This document shows positions 7,001-16,567 of a stretch of DNA of 64,000 nt, in pieces. A program made the translations under genes and the position numbers. The stretch's first letter is position 1. Every line of letters starts with the position of its first letter. The notes under the pieces are model-generated. The model did not search any database and was not told where the DNA came from. It worked only from the letters and a program-made list of their open reading frames with translations. This DNA is from Vibrio rhodolitus (GTDB taxonomy: Bacteria; Pseudomonadota; Gammaproteobacteria; Enterobacterales; Vibrionaceae), in assembly GCF_003350325.1 (NCBI RefSeq), contig NZ_QLYZ01000017.1, positions 1-64,000 of the forward strand, read 5' to 3'.

Positions 7001-7501
7001 GATGCTTCTCCAAACTTAGTATGCTGGGAGTATATCGTTGATGGGTAAGTAACGTCGAGATGCTAAACGACAAAAGGCGCACTATAAAAGCGCGCCTTCT
7101 TCCCTCGTTACTCAATCGTGAGTCTGCGAATCAGAATGTCTATAGATGCATTCCGATATAATACGAGGATTTCGAAATGACTTTGTTGAATCCATCCAAA
7201 TTGTAGGTAAGGCGCCATTCCTCCATGCGAGTTGATTCAGATTGCCTTACACTCTAAATATGGCTCAATACAGTAAATGTGCAAGTATTTTTTGCTATTA
7301 ATTAGTTAAAACAACTCACTATTGAGCAACTAGTCACATTTATCACTATCGAGCCAAAATGCGATATTACCAGTTGATAAAACCAATTTTGGAATTCAAT
7401 ATTTCATTCTTATCGCTATAGTTATATCTGTAGAGGCGTATAATTTTATTTCCTTTCAAACTACTGGCTAAACAGCCATATCCGTAGGGGTGACGTTCCG
7501 A
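7001..7501. other. 500-base divergent intergenic region (cobW-like / clcA)
   Basis: No gene is seen. It contains a weak hairpin at about 7074-7102 (AAGGCGC...GCGCCTT) without a clear T-run, and two related segments in the clcA leader near 7422-7440 and 7478-7491 (TATCTGTAGAGGCG and TATCCGTAGGGGTG). The second includes the clcA ribosome-binding site. Confidence 0.5.
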
Positions 7502-8914
7502 ATGACCAAGAGAGAGAAAATTAAGCAATCTTTACTCGCTAAAGTTCCTAAAGATGCGATTAATCAATTTCTCTCGAAAGATAAAACCCCGGTTTCAGTG
7601 CTGTTTATGTCACTTATCGTTGGGGTATTAGCTGGGTTTGTCGGTACCTACTTCGAGCATGCCGTTGAGTTTGTGTCAGAGACTCGCACCGAGTGGCTCA
7701 AATCTGAATTAGGTAACGCACTTCCACTATGGTTAGCCGCCTTTATCATCAGCGCTGCGCTAGCATTCGTTGGTTATTATCTTGTTCATCGTTTTGCCCC
7801 AGAGGCGGCTGGCTCTGGCATTCCTGAAATTGAAGGCGCGATGGACGGTATTCGCCCTGTACGTTGGTGGCGAGTGCTGCCAGTGAAGTTCTTTGGCGGT
7901 ATGGGCGCTTTAGGTTCAGGAATGGTGCTGGGTCGCGAAGGTCCGACTGTGCAAATGGGCGGCGCGATCGGTCGTATGGTGACCGATATCTTCCGTGTGA
8001 GAAACAGCGATACCAAACATTCTCTCCTTGCTTCTGGTGCAGCCGGGGGCTTAGCCGCTGCGTTTAATGCACCACTTGCCGGTATTATGTTTGTCGTTGA
8101 AGAAATGCGACCACAATTTCGCTACTCGCTCATTTCAATTAAAGCAGTAATTATCTCGGCAGTTTCGGCGAATATTGTTTTCCGCTATATCAACGGTCAA
8201 GCTGCCGTCATCACTATGCCGCAATATCAAGCCCCTGAATTATCGGCACTTTGGCTATTTTTGGTATTAGGTGCGCTATTTGGCATGTTCGGTGTGGTAT
8301 TTAATCGTCTGGTGACTATTGCCCAAGATTTATTTGTTCGACTCCATCGTAATGATCGTAAACGTTATTTGCTTACTGGATCATTTATTGGTGGTTGCTT
8401 TGGCTTGATGCTGCTTTACGTGCCTGAAATTACCGGTGGCGGTATTTGGCTCATTCCGAACATCACCAACGGCGGCTATGGTGCGACATTTTTATTGCTG
8501 CTGTTTATTGGTCGTATCTTTACTACGCTGTTGTGTTTTGCCTCTGGCGCGCCGGGTGGTATCTTCGCACCAATGTTAGCGCTGGGCACTCTGTTTGGTT
8601 ACGCTTTTGGCTTGATTGCTCAGCAACTTTTTCCTGAGTTACCAATCACACCGGGCATGTTCGCGATAGCCGGTATGGGCGCGCTTTTCGCTGGCACGGT
8701 ACGCGCACCTATCACAGGTATCTTACTGGTAATCGAGATGACCAATAACTACTATCTCATCTTACCGCTTATCATCACCAGTTTAGGCGCGGTTATCTTC
8801 GCTCAGTTACTTGGCGGGCAGCCAATCTATAGCCAACTACTCCATCGCACGTTAAAAAATGAAAAATTACGTCAGGAAGACTTACCGCGAGATACCACAC
8901 AAAATCAGCCCTAA
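7502..8914 (+). CDS. clcA: H+/Cl- exchange transporter ClcA
   Basis: Inner-membrane 2Cl-/1H+ antiporter used in acid resistance. The ClC signatures are complete: GSGIPE (104-109, with the central chloride-gate Ser), GREGP (144-148, with the gating Glu at 146), EEMRP (inner proton-pathway Glu at 201), GAPGGIFAP in the C-terminal half, and the Tyr in PIYSQ near the end. Length is 470 aa, as in E. coli ClcA, and there is no C-terminal CBS pair. ATG 7502 is chosen over the in-frame GTG at 7490 because AGGGG lies about ten bases before it and family members begin MTKREK. No operon partner is evident, although a TehA-like transporter follows 164 bases later on the same strand. Confidence 0.96.
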   Translation: MTKREKIKQSLLAKVPKDAINQFLSKDKTPVSVLFMSLIVGVLAGFVGTYFEHAVEFVSETRTEWLKSELGNALPLWLAAFIISAALAFVGYYLVHRFAPEAAGSGIPEIEGAMDGIRPVRWWRVLPVKFFGGMGALGSGMVLGREGPTVQMGGAIGRMVTDIFRVRNSDTKHSLLASGAAGGLAAAFNAPLAGIMFVVEEMRPQFRYSLISIKAVIISAVSANIVFRYINGQAAVITMPQYQAPELSALWLFLVLGALFGMFGVVFNRLVTIAQDLFVRLHRNDRKRYLLTGSFIGGCFGLMLLYVPEITGGGIWLIPNITNGGYGATFLLLLFIGRIFTTLLCFASGAPGGIFAPMLALGTLFGYAFGLIAQQLFPELPITPGMFAIAGMGALFAGTVRAPITGILLVIEMTNNYYLILPLIITSLGAVIFAQLLGGQPIYSQLLHRTLKNEKLRQEDLPRDTTQNQP

Positions 8915-9078
8915 AAACTCAGTCCCATCTCTTGAGAATCCCTTATTTTAAAGGTAAGAGATAGACCAATTGGCAATTGCCACCACCGCGTGAGGCTTGA
9001 TACTATTCACGCCTCTTAAGGGGCAAGGAATGCCTCTGAATATTCGTTAAATTATGTAGTTAAGGTTAGGAGTTCGGC

Positions 9079-10044
9079 TTGAACTGGAGAAGGCTGACAC
9101 AATTTCAAGGGGTTCCCCCGTCACAAGCAGCGCTGGCACTTGGTATTATTGGTCTTGGTCAGGCATGGGCACTGTATGTCCCTGCTGTTGGCGAAGCTAT
9201 TCGCCCATTTATGGCCGGTCTTGGCGCGTTATTGCTTGCTCCTGTCCTAATTAAATACCTCAGCAATCCTAAGATTTTTGTTGCCGACTTACGCCATCCA
9301 CTGAGTGGTAGCCTTATGGCGCCGATGAGCATGGCGCTGCTGATCTTATGTGATTATCTGGCGGTGATTTCGCCAATCATCGCCTACCCGATCTGGTTTG
9401 CTGCGGTCTGGCTGCATATTACGATGATGGTGATGTTTTTCACCTTCCAACTGACCAATTTTAAGATGTCGAACATCGTACCAAGCTGGTTTTTGTATCC
9501 GGTAGGCTTGATCAGCAGCTCGCTCGCAGGCACACAGTTTGGGCACACAGTATTCTCAGAAACGCTGGTCAATACATGTATTACCATCTACTTCTTTATG
9601 CTGCCGTTGGTGCTCTACCGTTTAGTGTTTGAAGGGATGTTGCCAAGACGAGCCAGACCGACCCTAGCCATTATGGCTGCACCGATTAACTTAACGCTTG
9701 CCACTTATTTGGTGAACTTTAAGCAGCCAGACCCGATCTTAACGGGCGCATTGGCAGGGATTGCGATCACCATGACGTTGATGATTTATCTGTGTTACTT
9801 CCGCTTAATGCGCCTTAAGTTTCAGCCATCAATTGCGGCGGTTACCTTTCCATCGGTGATCAGTGCCATCGCCATGCACCGCTTGACCAGTTTCTTTGAG
9901 CAATACCATCCGCGCTGGCATTGGCTGCATGACTTTGGTTTCTTTGAGCTGTCCATTGCCACCATTTTGGTGGTCTGGGTATCATTCGGTTACATCAAAA
10001 TGTATTTCCCTGAAGGGTTTAACCGCTCAGCGAAAGAAAGTTAA
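9079..10044 (+). CDS. TDT/SLAC1-family transporter (TehA-like)
   Basis: Integral membrane protein with about ten hydrophobic segments spread over 321 residues, matching the TehA/SLAC1 voltage-dependent anion channel or TDT carrier fold. The start is a TTG with AGGAG eight bases upstream; the first in-frame ATGs lie well inside the first membrane segments. In relatives, members export C4-dicarboxylates, sulfite or tellurite-related anions; the substrate cannot be told here. It sits between clcA and cqsS, ends only 19 bases from the converging cqsS stop, and occupies the side of cqsS where V. cholerae (from memory) has cqsA. Confidence 0.85.
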   Translation: MNWRRLTQFQGVPPSQAALALGIIGLGQAWALYVPAVGEAIRPFMAGLGALLLAPVLIKYLSNPKIFVADLRHPLSGSLMAPMSMALLILCDYLAVISPIIAYPIWFAAVWLHITMMVMFFTFQLTNFKMSNIVPSWFLYPVGLISSSLAGTQFGHTVFSETLVNTCITIYFFMLPLVLYRLVFEGMLPRRARPTLAIMAAPINLTLATYLVNFKQPDPILTGALAGIAITMTLMIYLCYFRLMRLKFQPSIAAVTFPSVISAIAMHRLTSFFEQYHPRWHWLHDFGFFELSIATILVVWVSFGYIKMYFPEGFNRSAKES

Positions 10045-10063
10045 ACCAACAGGCGTGATTGAG

Positions 10064-12124
10064 CTATAACCATTGCCCCACTTTCCATAGCAAGGTGTCG
10101 CTGTCGGCGGGCTTAATCAAGAAGTCATTGATGCCAGAATGATAAATATCACGCGCCATTTGGCTGGATGAATCGCCGGTATAACCAATGATAGGTACAG
10201 AGACATAAGAAGAATCAACGCCGCGAATCGCTCGTGCCGCCGAAAGCCCATCTAAAGTTGGCATTTCAATATCCATCACGATAAGGTCGATTGGCGCACG
10301 CAGCAGCACCTCTAATACCTCTTCGCCATTTTGCGCTTCGATAACCTTAAAGCCATATTTCTTCATTAAGATTGCGGTATAAGCACGAATTGAGTGGTTG
10401 TCGTCCGCAATAAGCAGCGTCTTGCCGCGGAACTTTTCTTCCACAAGATCAAACTTGCGTCGGCTTTGGGGTGAATCAAAACAAAGCTCATCAATGATAT
10501 TGCTGCACTGTGCAACGAACTTACTTTTCTCAACCGGGTAAAACTCAACGCTGCGCTCTAAGCCATAGCTATACACCGAATGTTTATCGAACAGATAAAC
10601 TATCCGTCCTTGAGTAAAACTAAGCTTGGTCTCTAGCGCCTCAAACATCGTCTGATTTGCCATGTTACTGTCTAAATCGACCACCACCACATCATATTCA
10701 AACTCATATTCCTCTTTCTTTAATGCTTTTTCCGCACTCATATGAGAGACCTGATAGCCAAGATAGAAAGCACTATCATCCAGCGCCTTTGATAGCGAGT
10801 TGTGTGAGCCAATGTAGAGCACACTGCGGGTTTTGAACATGTCGAGTTTGATTTTCTTCACCGACGATGAGGCATACGGCGGGAAGGTTAAGGTAAATTC
10901 GGTAAACTGATTAAGCTCAGAGCGACAGCGAATCTCACCACCCATCGCTTGCATCACTTTTAAACAAAATGGCAAACCTAAACCATAGCCGCCCGCTTTG
11001 CCTTGGGTGTAAAAATCATCAAAGATCTGCTTAGTCACTTCCGAACTCATGCCGATGCCATTATCGCGCACAATCAATTGGTTAAAACCGTTAAAGCGCT
11101 GCAGTTCGATATCAATCTTAAACTGCTCACGCTTACCGTGGAAAAAGGCATTTTTCAGTAGGTTGTATAAAGTGTATTTAACTAAGGTATCGCTGCCAAA
11201 AAAGAAGAAATCTTGCTGCAAATTAACCGTCACACACTGTTTGTCCGCCTTACTTGAGTACGAGAAGCTCTTCACCGCTTGTTCAATCACCGACTGAATC
11301 GAATGCTTACGATAGGTGGCATTGGTAATACGATTTTGGTCAATCGATGTCAGCAGTAAATCGATGGTTTCCGTGCCAGAGCGAATCGCCTCATTAGCTT
11401 GGGATATCACTTCATGCGCCAGCGCCAACGAATCAGCGTCCAGCACTAACGATGGCGACTTTTGCGCATTACCGAGCGCTTTACTATCAACTGGCAATAA
11501 ACTCTCTAATAGGTCGATTGATGCTTTCAAAGCGCTGAGCGGGTTACGCATTTCATGGGCGATACCCGCACCAAATGATTTCGCCAACGAGACGCGCGAT
11601 TCATGTTCACTTTGGCTGCGCAGGTAAAACAAATTGCCAAAGAGATAGGTGAAGGCGAAGATTGCCACATACGCCCAGTTTACATTTTGGTTTATCACCG
11701 ACCAACTCGGTCCATAAACCAATAACAGCGAACACAGCAGCGCAACACTAGTTTGCAGCAGCAAAAGCCCTGTTCGATAGACCACCAAAACATGGATAAT
11801 GATCGCCGCCATAAATGACATCACCCAAATCTCTGACCAATCGTTTTTGAACATCATAAAAGAAAAGAAAAACGGTAAACAGATCGGGATGCAAAAGGCA
11901 AAATAGATGGGTAAGTAACGCTGCAACCTAGCAGGTACATAATGGCGCAGCGCAATCACAGCAAAAATTAACGAACACAAACAACGCAGCGCCAACGATT
12001 CGTAAGGCTGAGGGAAGAGATGCTGCCAAACATAGTAGTAGGCAGGAAAACCAAGAAAACCCATCCAGCCAATGACGGTCAGGTTTGGCTCAGCGTATTG
12101 ATATACCTTACGAACCGATTCCAT
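10064..12124 (-). CDS. cqsS: CqsS-type hybrid quorum-sensing histidine kinase
   Basis: Membrane sensor of CAI-1-type alpha-hydroxyketone autoinducers that feeds phosphate to LuxU/LuxO. Starting at ATG 12124 (GAGAAG six bases upstream) it is 686 aa, the length I recall for V. cholerae CqsS, and the first residues MESVRKVYQYAEPNL closely match that protein. Order: six membrane segments (~1-180), a DHp domain with FGAGIAHEMRNPLSALK (phospho-His in the HEMRNP box), a HATPase with DNGIGM and GYGLGLPF, a degenerate middle segment, and a C-terminal receiver with VMDIEMP carrying the phospho-Asp. Longer starts at 12136 or 12214 are possible but less likely. It lies downstream of sbcDC on the same strand. 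No cqsA-like synthase is present anywhere in the window. Confidence 0.93.
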   Translation of the reverse strand: MESVRKVYQYAEPNLTVIGWMGFLGFPAYYYVWQHLFPQPYESLALRCLCSLIFAVIALRHYVPARLQRYLPIYFAFCIPICLPFFFSFMMFKNDWSEIWVMSFMAAIIIHVLVVYRTGLLLLQTSVALLCSLLLVYGPSWSVINQNVNWAYVAIFAFTYLFGNLFYLRSQSEHESRVSLAKSFGAGIAHEMRNPLSALKASIDLLESLLPVDSKALGNAQKSPSLVLDADSLALAHEVISQANEAIRSGTETIDLLLTSIDQNRITNATYRKHSIQSVIEQAVKSFSYSSKADKQCVTVNLQQDFFFFGSDTLVKYTLYNLLKNAFFHGKREQFKIDIELQRFNGFNQLIVRDNGIGMSSEVTKQIFDDFYTQGKAGGYGLGLPFCLKVMQAMGGEIRCRSELNQFTEFTLTFPPYASSSVKKIKLDMFKTRSVLYIGSHNSLSKALDDSAFYLGYQVSHMSAEKALKKEEYEFEYDVVVVDLDSNMANQTMFEALETKLSFTQGRIVYLFDKHSVYSYGLERSVEFYPVEKSKFVAQCSNIIDELCFDSPQSRRKFDLVEEKFRGKTLLIADDNHSIRAYTAILMKKYGFKVIEAQNGEEVLEVLLRAPIDLIVMDIEMPTLDGLSAARAIRGVDSSYVSVPIIGYTGDSSSQMARDIYHSGINDFLIKPADSDTLLWKVGQWL

Positions 12125-12301
12125 GAAACTTCTCATTCTATAAACAAGCAAAACAATTGCAGTGTGCGCTGTTTGATACAGTCTAATTGATAAACCGCAC
12201 AATGAGAATTCCATTCCACACTTTCATTGTGGTTAAATAGTTTACGGATATGCTTGCCGCTTGCTCCTAGCCGCGACAAGCACATCGTGAGCGCAGCTAA
12301 G

Positions 12302-15300
12302 TTATTGAATGGCGCCTTGCAAGTTGATGTGGCTACCACTTCGATCCGCTTTGACATCAATTCTGAGTGGCATTTGCTCTTTTAGCTCACTAACGTGGGA
12401 AATCAGACCAATCGTGCGTCCACCTTGCTGTAGGTCGATTAAAGTTTGGATGGCTAGATCGAGTGATTCAGGATCTAAGCTACCAAAGCCTTCATCAATA
12501 AACAGCGTATCAAGGCGAATACCACCACTGTAAGACTGCACAACATCAGATAAACCAAGCGCCAGCGAAAGCGCCGCCATAAACGATTCTCCACCGGATA
12601 AGGTCGCTACATCACGCAGTTTGCCTGAATAGCTATCTTCAACCATCAAATCCAAGCCCGAGCCAGCCTGCCCTTTGGCGCGCTCTTCTTTACGACGCAA
12701 CTCATAACGCCCTTTACTCATCACACGCAGGCGTTGTGACGCTTGAATCAGCACATCATCCAGCAAAACGCCAAGCACAAAGCGATGTAAACTCACCCTC
12801 GCACCGGTGCGACCATTGGCAATATCGCTCAGCGTACCAATCACTTGATACTCCGCTTGCAACGCTTGGTTTTGCTTATGAAGCTGGTGCAAAATTGTCG
12901 CCACTTTGTTGAGGTTATCAAGCTGAGACTGCAACTTCGTCATCGCTTCTTGCTGCGCCTGATGGGCGACTTTCGCTGCGCTGAGCGAATGTTGAAGCTG
13001 CTCTAAATCTGGTAGAACCTTATCGGTAAGCTCTTGCTCCAATGTCTCCAACGCACCATTTAAGCTAGAAGTGGTTTGAGCAAATTGCGCCAGTTGCTGT
13101 TCAATCTGCTCAATCTGAGCTGGCGCCAATCGTGCCTCTAAATAGCTTTGTTCGCTATCAAAATGGCTTTGTTGTAGCTGCGCTAACCACACAGATTCAC
13201 ACTCAGCCAGCAAGTTTAATGCCTCATTAAGCTGCTTTTCATTTTCTTGCTGCTGAGTGGTTGCTGTGACAAGTTGCGTCTGCTGCGTTTCCAGTTGTAG
13301 CTTGGCTTGCTGCTCAGCTTGCTGCAGTTGTTTGATTTGAGCATCAAGTTGGCGAATCGCGTGTTGAACATGCGCGGCGTCTTGCTCTTGCTGCGATAAA
13401 TCTTGCAATAGGTTAGCTAAACTGCCCTCTAACTTGGCGACCCATTGTGAAGCTTCAACCAACTGTTGATTCGCTTGTACGTCTTGTTGCTTCAGCTGAG
13501 CGACAGATTGCTCGGTAGCTTGTAACTGGTGAGAGATTTGCTCCACCGCATTGAGATTTACCGCTGAAATTTGCTGCTCTAGCTGCCAACTTTGCTGTTG
13601 AATTACCTCGCGGGGTTGCGGGTTCTCCCCGAGTTGACCGAGCCAGCCTTGTACCGCCTGCTCAACTTTATCAACATCTCTTTGCGCAGCTTGAAGCGCT
13701 AAAGAGGCAGACTCTTGCAAGTTGTAGCTTTGTTGCTGCTTGGCACGCGCCTTATCAACTTGCGCCTTATTTACCTCTTGTGCGGTAAATTGAGCCGGTG
13801 CAGGGTGATCTTGACTGCCACATACTGGGCAAGGTTCACCTTGTTGGAGCGTTTTCGCCAGTTGAGCCGCTTGCGAGGTATGCCAATAGTATTCCTGTTG
13901 ATCAGCAAAGCGCTTTGCCTGCTCAAATGCCGCTTTCGCTTGTTCAAATTCAGCCAACTTAACTTGGTAAGTTGCGCGGTAGTGCTCGGCCGCTTGTTCG
14001 GTTTTCGCTAACTCTTGGTAATTGTTAAGCTGGGTCTGTAGCTGCTTAAGCTCAGCTTGCTGAGCGGGTAACGCTGCTAAGCTGTCTTTGGCGATTTGCA
14101 ACTGTTGTTGTTGATTTTTATAGGCCTCTTCCAGCGTTGCCAACTGCTTAGTATCGCGCTCATGAGCTTGTTGCAACTGCAATAACGACTGCTGCGCCTG
14201 CTGCAATTTGGCTTGCTCTTGATCGCGCTGCGCTAAGCGCTTGGCAATCTCATTAAAGGTGAAAAGTTGCTGAGTCAGTGCGGGTACAACTTGCGCTTCC
14301 TCGCTGGCTTTATCACTGTCGTGTTTAGCTTGATTAAACCGTGCAGTCGTCTGCTCAACAAGCTGCGCGCCTTGTTCACAAGCCTGCTTGGAACTCGCTT
14401 TTTTTTGTAAAGCTTGTGTCCATTGACTGTGCGACACATTGAGCTCTTGTGCTTGCAACGCCTGCTTTCTCTGGCTTGCCAATGCATCCATCGCAGGCTG
14501 TTTTGCTAAGTGTTCTGTGCGATTTGCAACAAGCTGATCTCGCTTGGCAAGTTTGGCTTGCAGTTCACTCGCCTCTTTGTGTGCAGATTGGGTCTGCTCA
14601 AATGCCTCACGAGCGGCGTTAAGCGCTTGCTGAGCCTCAGCAATTTGCGGTGCTACGCTCTCAATTTGCAGGTTTAGCTCTTCTTCACTGGCAACGCCAG
14701 CCACATCCAACGCACCCTTGATTTGATTATCAAATTCATCTTTTGCGCGGCGAATATGCGCGGCTTTTTCAAACAACGCCTTTTCTATCGCAACATAAAG
14801 GTGCGTTTGGAACAGTTGACCAAAGATCTGTTCGCGCTCTTTTGAGTTAGCAATCAATAGCTCACGAAACTTACCTTGCGGTAAAACCATCACCTGACGA
14901 AACTGTTTCACATCCAAGCCAATCAATTCACTCATCGCTTTGGCAACCGGGTTCGGTTTGTTGGCTAATAGCTCTTCTTGTTCATCTTGAATGGCAAACA
15001 ATACCGCTGAATGCTCTTTTTTGGTCAACCCATCACCGCGTTTTTTTGGCAGCATTTGGCTTGGCGAACGTTCAATTCGATACTGTTTACAGCCAAGCGA
15101 AAACTCAAAGATCACTTCGGTTGGCAAAGCGGGATCGGCATGATCACAGCGCATTTGCTCACCAGTGCGCTCACTGCCCGTAGTTTCGCCGTACAGCGCA
15201 AAACAGATGGCGTCGAGTATTGAACTCTTACCCGAACCAGTCGGACCGTTAATCAGAAACAGCGGCGATTGACCGAGTTTTGAAAAATCAATCACTTGCT

Positions 15301-15349
15301 TATCAGCAAAAGGACCAAAGGCTTGAATGGTCAGTTTTAATGGCGTCAT
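12302..15349 (-). CDS. sbcC: Nuclease complex subunit SbcC (Rad50-like ATPase)
   Basis: ATPase arm of the SbcCD exonuclease, which cleaves hairpins and protein-blocked DNA ends. Walker A GPTGSGKSS is near residue 34, followed by ~700 residues of Gln/Ala/Glu-rich antiparallel coiled coil with the zinc hook CPVCG in the middle (~500), and the ABC signature LSGGESFMAALSLALG with Walker B TLFIDEGFGSLD at the C-terminus. Length 1015 aa is normal for the family. The start codon is three bases after the sbcD stop, so the two are translationally linked. The high CAG/TTG content of this region reflects the Gln-rich coiled coil, not a repeat. Confidence 0.97.
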   Translation of the reverse strand: MTPLKLTIQAFGPFADKQVIDFSKLGQSPLFLINGPTGSGKSSILDAICFALYGETTGSERTGEQMRCDHADPALPTEVIFEFSLGCKQYRIERSPSQMLPKKRGDGLTKKEHSAVLFAIQDEQEELLANKPNPVAKAMSELIGLDVKQFRQVMVLPQGKFRELLIANSKEREQIFGQLFQTHLYVAIEKALFEKAAHIRRAKDEFDNQIKGALDVAGVASEEELNLQIESVAPQIAEAQQALNAAREAFEQTQSAHKEASELQAKLAKRDQLVANRTEHLAKQPAMDALASQRKQALQAQELNVSHSQWTQALQKKASSKQACEQGAQLVEQTTARFNQAKHDSDKASEEAQVVPALTQQLFTFNEIAKRLAQRDQEQAKLQQAQQSLLQLQQAHERDTKQLATLEEAYKNQQQQLQIAKDSLAALPAQQAELKQLQTQLNNYQELAKTEQAAEHYRATYQVKLAEFEQAKAAFEQAKRFADQQEYYWHTSQAAQLAKTLQQGEPCPVCGSQDHPAPAQFTAQEVNKAQVDKARAKQQQSYNLQESASLALQAAQRDVDKVEQAVQGWLGQLGENPQPREVIQQQSWQLEQQISAVNLNAVEQISHQLQATEQSVAQLKQQDVQANQQLVEASQWVAKLEGSLANLLQDLSQQEQDAAHVQHAIRQLDAQIKQLQQAEQQAKLQLETQQTQLVTATTQQQENEKQLNEALNLLAECESVWLAQLQQSHFDSEQSYLEARLAPAQIEQIEQQLAQFAQTTSSLNGALETLEQELTDKVLPDLEQLQHSLSAAKVAHQAQQEAMTKLQSQLDNLNKVATILHQLHKQNQALQAEYQVIGTLSDIANGRTGARVSLHRFVLGVLLDDVLIQASQRLRVMSKGRYELRRKEERAKGQAGSGLDLMVEDSYSGKLRDVATLSGGESFMAALSLALGLSDVVQSYSGGIRLDTLFIDEGFGSLDPESLDLAIQTLIDLQQGGRTIGLISHVSELKEQMPLRIDVKADRSGSHINLQGAIQ

Positions 15350-15352
15350 GGT

Positions 15353-16492
15353 TTAAGCCTCTTGCTCACGCGTAAGTTGGGAAATAATTGCACTGACTGC
15401 CGTTTCTTGTTCTGCAGTGAGCGGCTCTTGTTTCGCTTCTAAGAAGAAGTCTTTAAACATGTCGAGCTCACCACGAGCCAAACGCGCTTTACCCATTTGT
15501 TGATCAACACCAATCAGCATCCCCGGCTTTTCTAGATGCAATACATTCGGATAGACCTTACGCAGTTTTTCCATTGGGTCGAGAATCGCATGCTTGTCCA
15601 TCAAACGAGCTAACAGGTAATCATGATTATTTGGGTCCGTTTTGCCCTGCTCAATTAAATCCGCCAATTCGCCCTCAATGATACGCATCTGATGAGGCGC
15701 GGTGAGCGGGATATGCGTCGCCGATTTAAAGCCATTGCTATCAAGCTCAACTAACGTCATCCCTTTGGCTTGATGTTGCTCTGAGAAGCTGTATTTCATC
15801 AAGGAGCCTGAATAACGGATGTATTCTTCGCCTTTTTTCTGCGGCTGATGCAAATGCCCTAACGCAACATAATCAAACACGCGAAAGTGTTCGTGGCTGA
15901 CGCGATCAGAGCCGCCAATGGAAAGCGGACGCTCAGATTCAGATTCAATCGCACCATCGACAAAACAATGGCTTAACAGCACGTTTTTTTGCTGCGGCTG
16001 GAACTGTTCGCTGATTTTTTCCACCAGCAGTTGATGAGCTTGGTCGTGATCTTTGACCGCTTGCTGGCTGTAGTGACGCACCAATTCAGGGTCGTTGTAA
16101 GGCATACCATAAAACGCCACCTCGCCAATATCAGAGGTGATCACTACCGGTTTTAGCATCTCGTCAAAGTTGGCGATAATGTGCAGCCCAGAAGGTTTCA
16201 TCTGACTGGCGGCAAAGCCAAGGCGCTGCGCGCCATCGTGATTACCAGGAATAATAATTACCGGTGTTGCTAGCTCACCGCACACCTTGTCGACAAACTG
16301 GTTCATCAATTCAATCGCGCTGGTTGGTGGTACGCTGCGATCATAAATATCACCTGCGATGACCAAAGCATCCACTGGATTCGATTGTAAATAAGTAATG
16401 ATTTGCGCCAATACCGCTTGCTGATCTTCTAGCAAGGAGACGTTATGGAATTGTCGGCCTAAATGCCAATCGGAGGTGTGAAGGAACTTCAT
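15353..16492 (-). CDS. sbcD: Exonuclease subunit SbcD (Mre11-like)
   Basis: Mn2+-dependent nuclease subunit of SbcCD. The calcineurin-like phosphoesterase motifs are in order: TSDWHLGR at the N-terminus, AGDIYDRS, PGNHDGAQR, LSHCF and LGHLHQPQ. The C-terminal third is the SbcD capping domain. 379 aa is slightly shorter than the E. coli protein. It is the first gene of a minus-strand unit sbcD-sbcC, possibly extending into cqsS after a 177-base gap. Confidence 0.96.
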   Translation of the reverse strand: MKFLHTSDWHLGRQFHNVSLLEDQQAVLAQIITYLQSNPVDALVIAGDIYDRSVPPTSAIELMNQFVDKVCGELATPVIIIPGNHDGAQRLGFAASQMKPSGLHIIANFDEMLKPVVITSDIGEVAFYGMPYNDPELVRHYSQQAVKDHDQAHQLLVEKISEQFQPQQKNVLLSHCFVDGAIESESERPLSIGGSDRVSHEHFRVFDYVALGHLHQPQKKGEEYIRYSGSLMKYSFSEQHQAKGMTLVELDSNGFKSATHIPLTAPHQMRIIEGELADLIEQGKTDPNNHDYLLARLMDKHAILDPMEKLRKVYPNVLHLEKPGMLIGVDQQMGKARLARGELDMFKDFFLEAKQEPLTAEQETAVSAIISQLTREQEA

Positions 16493-16567
16493 TTGCGCCC
16501 TAGCTTTACTGACTTAATTTATGTCTTCTAAGGCGCAAGTTTACCACTCTCAGAGTGGAGTAACTAT

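Noticed and set aside
7074..7102. Hairpin AAGGCGC...GCGCCTT in the cobW/clcA gap
   Set aside because: Short stem with a mismatched extra GC, no T-run and no upstream gene that would need a terminator.
12500..15000. Dense CAG/TTG-like repetitiveness
   Set aside because: It is the Gln/Ala-rich coiled coil of SbcC, not a DNA repeat.
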